Shown one piece after another: positions 8,501 through 12,897 of a DNA stretch of 12,897 nucleotides. The notes below the pieces were generated by a model. It worked only from the letters and a program-made list of their open reading frames with translations. It searched no databases and was not told the origin of the DNA. A program made the translations under genes and the position numbers. Within the stretch, counting starts at the first letter, position 1; each line of letters opens with the position of its first letter. Source of the stretch: Spirochaetaceae bacterium (GTDB lineage: Bacteria > Spirochaetota > Spirochaetia > Treponematales > Breznakiellaceae); the NCBI GenBank assembly GCA_031258625.1, contig JAIRMO010000023.1, positions 1 through 12,897 on the forward strand, read 5' to 3'.

Positions 8501-11494
8501 GGGAGCGGCCGGGAGGGCGGCCGGGAGGGCTTTGCCGGGGTCAAGACCTTTACCCCGGGGCAAAGCGGTCAGTGGGAGATCCGCCTCCGGGGAAGGGATC
8601 CCCGGAACCGGCCCGTGGTAACCCGGTTCGGCTTTTATGTTTCCGGCGCGGGCTGGGTCCGGTGGGGGACGGACGACGTGGACCACATCAGCCTCAGCCC
8701 GGATAAGGGACTGTACGCCCCGGGGGAAACCGCCCGGATCCTCGTCCGCTCCCCCCTTCCCCGGGGGAAATACCTCCTCACCCTGGAACGGGAGGGGATC
8801 CTTTCGGAACAGATCATCGAGCTGGATGGTTCCGCCCGAACCATTGACATTCCCATCAACGAAACCCAGGTGCCTCTGGTGTATGTGGCCCTTTCATCCT
8901 ATACGATCCGGTCCGGGAGCCCCCAAAACAGTTATTATGAGCCGGATCTGGATAAGCCCAAGGGGGTTTTTGGTTTAGCCGCCCTGCGGGTGGATAACCG
9001 GAGCCGCCGCTACACCATTGAAATAACCGGTTCCAAAGGGGGTGCCCCAGGGGTCTACGCTCCGGCGGAGGAAGCGGAGGTCCGCCTAACGGTAAGCCAA
9101 AACGGCCGGCCCGCGCCGGGGGTGGAACTCACCTTTATGGCGGTGGACCGGGGGGTGGTGGACCTCATCGATTACCATGTTCCGGATCCCCTGGCCTATT
9201 TTTACGATCCCCGGAACTTTCCCCTGGGGGTGCGGGGGGCGGACAGCCGTTCCCTGCTTATCGATCCCGTTACCTACGCCCTTTCCGATCTCCAGGGGGG
9301 GGACGCCGAAGACGATGCCAAACTGGAGGAACGGAAGGACTTTAGGCCATCCGCGGTTTTTGAGCCGGTCCTGGTTACCGGCCCCGACGGAACGGTAACG
9401 GTAAAATTCCGCCTCCCCGATTCTCTGACCACCTACCGGTGTACCGCCCTGGCCGCGGGGCTTGATGCCTTCGGCATCGCCGAACAGGACCTGCGGGTAA
9501 GCGCCCCCCTCACCGCCCAGGCCGCCCTGCCCCGGAAACTCCGGTGGCGGGATACGGGGCAGGTCTCCCTGATCTTAACCAACCTGACGGAAAAGGCGGT
9601 GCAGGCTTCGGTTTCCCTGGCGGTAGAGGGAACCGGGGCAGAAGCCCGGACGGTTTTGGCGGTGGACGGCGGGGATACAAAAACCCTGACCATAAACCCC
9701 GGGGCATCCGAGGAGGCGTCCTTCCGGGTTGCCGCCGTTGGTTCCGGCGAGGCCCGGCTGGTATTCACCCTCCATTCCCCCCAGGTGAACGAGCGGATCC
9801 TCCGAAATATCACGGTGGACCGGCCCGTACTCTACGAGACCGTAACCTTGGCGGGGAATTTGGGGGATCAGGTTCCCTTTATTGAGGAAGGGGTCGTGCT
9901 TCCCTCGATAATTCCCGAAGGAACCGGCTCCCTTTCGGTTTCCCTGTCCGCTTCCCGGCTTGCCCGGTTAAAGGAGGCGGTGGGCTACCTTCTGGATTAT
10001 CCCTACGGCTGTCTGGAACAACGTACCGCCCGGCTCCTCCCCCTGATAAGTTTCGCCGGCCACCTGGACGCCTTTGATCTTGCCAGCCCTGTGGAAAATC
10101 CCCAACAGCTTATTGAGGAGGAATTGGCGGAGCTTGCCAAAAACAAACTCAGCGATGGTTCCTATCCCTATTGGCCCGGGGGAGAGGCCGGTAATTATTA
10201 TGTGAGCCTCCGGGTGGCCCATATCGCCGCCCTGGCCAGGGTCAAGGGATATGCCCTTCCCCCTTCCCTGGAAATACCCAAACTCCTTACCTATCTGAGT
10301 TCCTCCGATTACGCCCGGCGGTATGTGTCGCGGGACCCCTTTCTTTGGGGTTACGCCCTGTGGGTACGGGCCATGCACGGGGAGCAGATCGGCGGGGAAT
10401 TGAGCGGCTTTTTGAGCCGGGGGGACGATCCGGGCATATCCGGCTGGGCCTTTGCGGGGCTTGCGGCCCTGGAATTGGGGATGCGGGATTTTGCCCTTTC
10501 CGCCCAGGACCGGATCCGGCGTTTTATCCGGCCGGGAACTCAAACCCTGGATCTTACCGACACCTATGAACAAGGGGCCAACTTCTGGGGTTCCGATACG
10601 GACCGGTATGCCCTGGCCCTGATGCTCTACCAGGCATTGAGCCCCCAGGACGATATGACCACCCGGCTGGCCAGGGCCCTTTTGGAGCGGCAGCGCCGGG
10701 GGATATGGTCCAACACGGCCTCCTCGTTTTGGGCGGTCCTTGCCTTTGGGCGGGTGGCCGATGGGGAGGCGAATACCGTGACCAACCTGAAGGGCCGCCT
10801 TTCCCTGGGGGGCGCGGGGAGTACCCTTCGTACTCCCTTGGTTTCCGGGGAATTCGGCTCCTACGGCGGCGCCCCCCTGTTCCGGCTTTTCCCCTTTACC
10901 GGGGACCTCCTCCGGGACCTCCCCCGGGACACCCTTCTCCCCCTGCGGATAGAGCGGGAAGGGTCCGGCGACCTCTATTACACCGCGAGCCTCCGGTACG
11001 GGGTTCCCGCGGAACTGGTCCGGCCCCGGGACGAGGGCTTGGGGGTGTTTACCGAAACCTTTGACGCCGAGGGCAACCCGGTTCGGGACGGGCGGCTTAT
11101 CCCCGGTAAAACCTATACCCGCCGGGTCCTGGTCTCCGGCTCCCGGGACCGGACCTTTGTGGCCCTCCGAATCCCGGTGCCCTCGGGGGCGGAAATTGTG
11201 GACGCGGCCCTGGTAACCAGCGCTACGGTCCCCCCGGCCCCGGAGGAGGAAGCCCCCCCGGAAACCGGCCGCTTTGCCGCCTATGCCAGACAGTATGCCC
11301 CCATCCGGTTCATCCTGGACGATGAGATCCGGTTCCATTGGGATTATTTTCCCCAGGGGAAAGCGGAAGTGGAATTCCGGTTCCGGGCGGTGATGCCCGG
11401 GGTCTACCCGACCCCGCCGGCCCAGGCGGAATGTATGTACGAGGAAGAGGTCTTCGGCCGCGGGGCGGGGGAACTGGTCCGGATAGGAACATGA
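5564..11494 (+). CDS. Alpha-2-macroglobulin-like thioester lipoprotein
   Basis: Large envelope-anchored protease trap of the bacterial alpha-2-macroglobulin family (YfhM/ECAM type), 1976 residues. Residues 1-27 are a signal peptide ending in LGGC, with Cys28 as the lipidated residue. Beta-rich macroglobulin-like domains follow. The MG2 motif TDRGLYRPGE lies at 657-666. A related DKGLYAPGE at 1047-1055 opens the bait-region-type domain. The A2M core (FEPVLVTGPDGTVTVKFRLP) begins near 1260. The helical thioester domain carries YPYGCLEQ with Cys1483 and Gln1486, which form the internal thioester that binds attacking proteases covalently. The C-terminal domain ends with the family's typical YPTPPAQAECMYEEEVFGR. 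It is about 300 residues longer than the E. coli protein, mostly N-terminal of the thioester. GGAGG (5549-5553) supports the start. It overlaps rsmE by ATGA. No penicillin-binding protein gene adjoins it. Confidence 0.95.
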   Translation: MNHRFRLFTGLLVFCLAAGGVVLCLGGCNRKEPARSVTVFSGSSAAPGAAVTDLADYRIAYYEAAAWAEEDAHGTLTESDEPFRMADYGPRGELPQEIRKPSIYVVFSQPVVPLAKLGEPIRQDDAGGLFTIDPPLEGVYRWYGSRLLSFEPETENLPQRSYKVTLSDTLRSLGGKPLEGEKSFSFETEGLSVLSCYLGDGEGYVSPRNAPPEEARNITLIFSYPVNLEEIGRWLVFHAGEKTWPFRVSRPARIEGRGLTAEQGVLVTLNEALPMDTEAKLTVLAGARSEPGWLGSKEDWNFTFHTLLPFRFDEIYVRSITSPHTREGDSIPITLVFSHPVDPAEAEQYFFIEGMPPAAAENIRVYGTSVVLDGFPLEYRHDYQVRISGDLKDLWGRPLGKAEQVLARVGEASSYVYTRNTGPRMLEGAFPPRVIWEAQNPLSLRFLSRAAAGPYERVPPESLKAMDRSQFPANSKRFFMENLEPYLGPGGRGSAAMAWDYEARSSWGKREVYRDRDWLTVQVTDMGITVRYGYNKVLVWVTRLSSGEPIAGARVELLEGTGPVREGLTDAQGLGVFEFPDGAFVARFTQPASSLQRDGSVGKGLRIRVSQGGGARAGGDQAEFIPNDSHNMWRFDLEATVSPFAAEAPRPVIFLFTDRGLYRPGETVTFRGIDRNLNRGHFEVYQGPYTIEVSSGGYQAPEIASIHGVSSGNGGSHGSFTLPADLDPGVYTIRYKRGEAAYALPFTVANFERARVALSLKFPDIPFYAGETLSARLSASYLAGGGLSGAAYSWYWTREPRNFNPGGDWQYWRFGPELSDGRSFVSRGEGTLGPDGSADISQVPLAEGVEGAAYQYRLETAVQDAARQEIAGRGSVTVHPASFYIAARLDPGTTPTATAADTSPSAWFLPAGSPAAISWALLSPEGEPYRGPENWQGELAYELVRYEWKQARQAGVGGRVNLLWERVETVEEGGTLELKGSGREGGREGFAGVKTFTPGQSGQWEIRLRGRDPRNRPVVTRFGFYVSGAGWVRWGTDDVDHISLSPDKGLYAPGETARILVRSPLPRGKYLLTLEREGILSEQIIELDGSARTIDIPINETQVPLVYVALSSYTIRSGSPQNSYYEPDLDKPKGVFGLAALRVDNRSRRYTIEITGSKGGAPGVYAPAEEAEVRLTVSQNGRPAPGVELTFMAVDRGVVDLIDYHVPDPLAYFYDPRNFPLGVRGADSRSLLIDPVTYALSDLQGGDAEDDAKLEERKDFRPSAVFEPVLVTGPDGTVTVKFRLPDSLTTYRCTALAAGLDAFGIAEQDLRVSAPLTAQAALPRKLRWRDTGQVSLILTNLTEKAVQASVSLAVEGTGAEARTVLAVDGGDTKTLTINPGASEEASFRVAAVGSGEARLVFTLHSPQVNERILRNITVDRPVLYETVTLAGNLGDQVPFIEEGVVLPSIIPEGTGSLSVSLSASRLARLKEAVGYLLDYPYGCLEQRTARLLPLISFAGHLDAFDLASPVENPQQLIEEELAELAKNKLSDGSYPYWPGGEAGNYYVSLRVAHIAALARVKGYALPPSLEIPKLLTYLSSSDYARRYVSRDPFLWGYALWVRAMHGEQIGGELSGFLSRGDDPGISGWAFAGLAALELGMRDFALSAQDRIRRFIRPGTQTLDLTDTYEQGANFWGSDTDRYALALMLYQALSPQDDMTTRLARALLERQRRGIWSNTASSFWAVLAFGRVADGEANTVTNLKGRLSLGGAGSTLRTPLVSGEFGSYGGAPLFRLFPFTGDLLRDLPRDTLLPLRIEREGSGDLYYTASLRYGVPAELVRPRDEGLGVFTETFDAEGNPVRDGRLIPGKTYTRRVLVSGSRDRTFVALRIPVPSGAEIVDAALVTSATVPPAPEEEAPPETGRFAAYARQYAPIRFILDDEIRFHWDYFPQGKAEVEFRFRAVMPGVYPTPPAQAECMYEEEVFGRGAGELVRIGT
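8507..8530 (+). repeat. Perfect 12-bp tandem duplication in the macroglobulin gene
   Basis: GGCCGGGAGGGC occurs twice back to back and encodes GREG-GREG (residues 982-989) in a linker between beta domains. It keeps the frame and looks like recent slippage in a flexible loop. Confidence 0.9.
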
Positions 11495-12279
11495 ATATCG
11501 TCCTCTTTGAAGGCCACGAAATCGGGAAGCCCCTCCCCCGGCGGGATCCCCGGACCCTCCACCTGCTCAAGGTCCTCCGTAAAAAGGCGGGGGACTTCTT
11601 TGACGCCGGCGTCCTGGGGGGCTGCCTTGGCCGGGGCCGGATCGAAGCCGTGGGCCCTGATGGATCCCGGGGTCCCGACGGAGCCTGGGGTCCTGATGGA
11701 GCCCTGTGGTTTTCCCTGGACCTTCGGGAAGCGCCCCCCCCCCGGGTCCCCATCCGGGTGGCGGTGGGGTTTCCCCGGCCCATACAACTCAGGCGCCTCC
11801 TCCGGGACCTTTCCAACCTGGGAGTAGCGGCGGTGGACCTGTTGGGAACGGAGCTGGGGGAAAAAAGCTACCGGGATACCAAACTGCTGGCCGACGGCGG
11901 CGCCCGCTCCGCCCTGATCGAGGGGGCGGTCCAGGCCAGGGATACGGGGCTCCCCGGGCTTTCGGTCTACCCCAGCCTGGATGCCTGGCTCGCCGAAAAG
12001 CCCTGGGCCGCCTCCGCCGAAACCCCGGGGGAGCGGGGCCCCCTCCTGGCGGCGGCGGATAATGTCCGGCCCGGGGGATCCCTGGCCGCGCTCCCCTTGG
12101 TAAAGAGGGGAGTCGTTCTGGCCATAGGCCCGGAACGGGGCTGGTCCGACCGGGAACGGGACCTTTTTGAGGCGGCGGGGTTTATCCGGCTTTCCCTGGG
12201 GCGCCGGGCCCTGCGGACCGAAACCGCCTGTACCGCCGCGGTCGTCCTCGCTATGGAGAAAATGGGGGAATTGGGATAA
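11491..12279 (+). CDS. rsmE: 16S rRNA m3U1498 methyltransferase RsmE
   Basis: SAM-dependent methyltransferase of the SPOUT (trefoil knot) class that methylates N3 of U1498 in 16S rRNA, 262 residues (E. coli RsmE 243). Residues 1 to about 78 form the N-terminal RNA-binding PUA-like domain, with the usual HLLKVLRKKAGD block. The C-terminal knot shows VGFPRPIQLRRLLRDLSNLGV, then AIGPERGWSDRERDLF (211-226) and LGRRALRTETA (236-246), the SAM-binding signature of the family. The ATG lies in the ATGA overlap with the macroglobulin stop, giving coupled translation. Reading further upstream in this frame would run antisense-like through the macroglobulin gene and lacks homology. Two oddities are three GPDG hexapeptide repeats (55-72) and a 10-C tract coding for PPP (82-84). 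It is probably the last gene before the 12338 terminator. Confidence 0.96.
   Translation: MNIVLFEGHEIGKPLPRRDPRTLHLLKVLRKKAGDFFDAGVLGGCLGRGRIEAVGPDGSRGPDGAWGPDGALWFSLDLREAPPPRVPIRVAVGFPRPIQLRRLLRDLSNLGVAAVDLLGTELGEKSYRDTKLLADGGARSALIEGAVQARDTGLPGLSVYPSLDAWLAEKPWAASAETPGERGPLLAAADNVRPGGSLAALPLVKRGVVLAIGPERGWSDRERDLFEAAGFIRLSLGRRALRTETACTAAVVLAMEKMGELG
11653..11706 (+). repeat. Three 18-bp repeats encoding GPDGxx in rsmE
   Basis: Units at 11653-11670, 11671-11688 and 11689-11706 encode GPDGSR, GPDGAW and GPDGAL. They differ at several bases and keep the frame. They sit between the PUA-like domain strands and the knot domain and account for most of the extra length over E. coli RsmE. Confidence 0.9.
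11734..11743 (+). repeat. Ten-base poly-C tract inside rsmE
   Basis: Ten consecutive C bases encode Pro82-84 plus the first base of Arg85. A change of one base would destroy the catalytic knot domain downstream. It is the longest homopolymer I noticed in the window. Confidence 0.95.
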
Positions 12280-12337
12280 TGCCCTCCCAGGCGCCGAAAA
12301 AAAGTGACTGACACCCTTCCTTAATTAGACCAGACTC

Positions 12338-12381
12338 CCGAAACAACAACCTCGCCCTTCAAGGCGAGGTTGTTGTTTCGG
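12338..12381. terminator. Strong hairpin terminator after rsmE
   Basis: CCGAAACAACAACCTCGCC (12338-12356) pairs perfectly over 19 bp with 12363-12381, with a CTTCAA loop. The GC core is followed by TTGTTGTTT on the plus strand and preceded by the matching A-rich arm, so it can act as a Rho-independent terminator in both directions. It lies 58 bp after the rsmE stop. Confidence 0.85.
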
Positions 12382-12775
12382 TAAGGTATTTGTCTCAGGG
12401 CACATACCCTTTAACGCCCTAAAACTTCCCTACCGCAAGGCGGGTTCTTGGGTATGTACCCTTCGCATACAATGAAGAACCCAGGAGCAAGCGCGAACCG
12501 AAGGTTCGACGGGGTATGGACCACGCCTTCCAATCAACCGTTGGACTTTTTAAGTCAACCGTATTCACTGTTATCTCCTCACTGTTCCCTATTCACGGCA
12601 ACTGTTTTCTGACGGGTGTATAGGCTAAACTTGACCCGCAATTCAGGTTTTACCTGTTTCGGGACAGACCTTCCCCCTGAGTGTTTTCGGCTTGCGGAAA
12701 AAAAGAAGGGTGATACGGAACCCAGGACGGATTAGTGCCGTTTATCCGGGGCCAGGGGCGGGGAGAAGGGGGAAT
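12382..12775. other. Intergenic region with clustered small inverted repeats, no gene seen
   Basis: No frame here has a start, ribosome site and plausible protein. The stretch holds many small hairpins: CCGC-AAG-GCGG at 12433-12443, GGGTTCTT (12442-12449) with AAGAACCC (12475-12482), CGAACC-GAA-GGTTCG (12494-12508), GACTT-TTT-AAGTC (12544-12556), CAGGT-TTT-ACCTG (12644-12656) and CTGT-TTCGGG-ACAG (12654-12667). ACATACCC (12402-12409) can also pair with GGGTATGT (12450-12457). TCACTGTT occurs at 12565 and 12579. It may be decayed repeat sequence or a structured RNA; nothing here decides between them. Confidence 0.6.
12442..12482. repeat. 8-bp inverted repeat with nested pairing
   Basis: GGGTTCTT (12442-12449) pairs with AAGAACCC (12475-12482). 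Inside, GTATG (12452-12456) pairs with CATAC (12466-12470). It is followed 11 nt later by the CGAACC/GGTTCG hairpin. No T-run follows, so a terminator role is unlikely. Confidence 0.6.
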
Positions 12776-12897
12776 ATGAGGGGAAAAGTGGTTTGGATCG
12801 CCGTTTCCCCATACCGGGGTCTGACCCCGATGTCTGAATTCCCATACCAGGGTCTGACCCCATTGCCTAAATCCCCCCGCACCGCTCCGGACTCCTC
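12776..12897 (+). CDS. Doubtful open frame running off the right edge
   Basis: An ATG at 12776, preceded by AGAAGGGGG, opens a frame that is not stopped before the window ends (40 codons). Its peptide is repetitive, SPYRGLTPMSE then FPYQGLTPLPK, because it translates the 33-bp DNA repeats. The repeats more probably are non-coding and happen to stay open, 33 being a multiple of three. I do not recognise the product. Confidence 0.15.
   Translation, partial: MRGKVVWIAVSPYRGLTPMSEFPYQGLTPLPKSPRTAPDS
12808..12873. repeat. Two imperfect 33-bp tandem repeats with a GGGTCTGACCC palindrome
   Basis: Units at 12808-12840 and 12841-12873 match at 27 of 33 positions. The first 21 bases match at 20 of 21. 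Each contains a GGGTCTGACCC core, an almost perfect palindrome that is GGGGTCTGACCCC in the first copy. Such cores resemble REP-like intergenic repeats near IS200-like (RAYT) transposases; that link is from memory of the motif, not from this window, which contains no transposase. Confidence 0.8.

Noticed and set aside
6968..8686. 572-codon open frame on the minus strand inside the macroglobulin gene
   Set aside because: It is antisense to a clear family member, rich in Gly, Pro and Arg with no domain, and follows from the GGG/CCC codon bias of the sense gene.
9968..11338. 456-codon minus-strand open frame opposite the thioester domain
   Set aside because: Same cause: a low-complexity Gly/Pro-rich shadow of a conserved sense sequence, with no ribosome site.
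11338..11490. Upstream extension of the rsmE frame
   Set aside because: It lies wholly within the macroglobulin coding end. The ATGA overlap and homology begin at 11491.
12410..12510. An integron attC site, considered because of the nested inverted repeats
   Set aside because: I could not find the paired RYYYAAC and GTTRRRY core sites in the right places, and there is no cassette gene or integrase.
12808..12873. A CRISPR array, considered because of repeats with regular spacing
   Set aside because: The units are directly tandem and only two, the differences lie within the unit rather than in unique spacers, and no cas gene is present.

Overview
The window looks like chromosomal DNA of a fairly GC-rich spirochaete of the treponeme type. 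This is inferred from overall style: GGG, CCC and CGG codons are preferred, genes have clear Shine-Dalgarno sites, and an acylated alpha-2-macroglobulin is present. It is not proven, because the window has no rRNA or other marker gene.

Left part (1-930). The window opens inside a binding-protein-dependent ABC transporter operon for sugars or related solutes. The C-terminal third of a MalF/UgpA-type permease (1-315) is readable. The MalG/UgpE-type partner that should follow (318-844) is a wreck, with at least five frame changes and two internal deletions, so this importer is probably dead unless another copy exists.

Minus-strand block (881-3955). A CPA2-type cation:proton antiporter fused to a phosphorylatable PTS EIIA domain (931-2985) ends in a perfect 14-bp terminator hairpin. 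Upstream of it on the same strand is a nitroreductase-family flavoprotein with an N-terminal export signal (3267-3860). It has a consensus ribosome binding site and a strong promoter at 3927-3955.

Plus-strand cluster (4075-12381). Four genes run in one direction: exonuclease III/AP endonuclease (4112-4906), a rhomboid intramembrane protease (4911-5471, 4-nt gap), a 1976-residue alpha-2-macroglobulin-like lipoprotein with an intact CLEQ thioester (5564-11494), and the 16S rRNA m3U1498 methyltransferase RsmE (11491-12279, ATGA overlap). A promoter just before exonuclease III would give an almost leaderless mRNA. A 19-bp terminator hairpin at 12338-12381 probably closes the unit. The cluster joins two housekeeping nucleic-acid enzymes to two envelope proteins concerned with proteolysis. 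The usual partner of bacterial alpha-2-macroglobulins, the PBP1C gene, is not in the window.

Right end (12382-12897). About 500 bp has no convincing gene. It is full of small inverted repeats and ends in two imperfect 33-bp tandem units containing a GGGGTCTGACCCC-type palindrome, which resembles REP-like or transposase-associated intergenic repeats.

No defence system, CRISPR array, tRNA or rRNA is visible, and I do not see a clearly novel multi-gene system. The best leads are the rhomboid/alpha-2-macroglobulin neighbours without pbpC, the antiporter-EIIA fusion, the exported nitroreductase, and the structured repeat-bearing right end.
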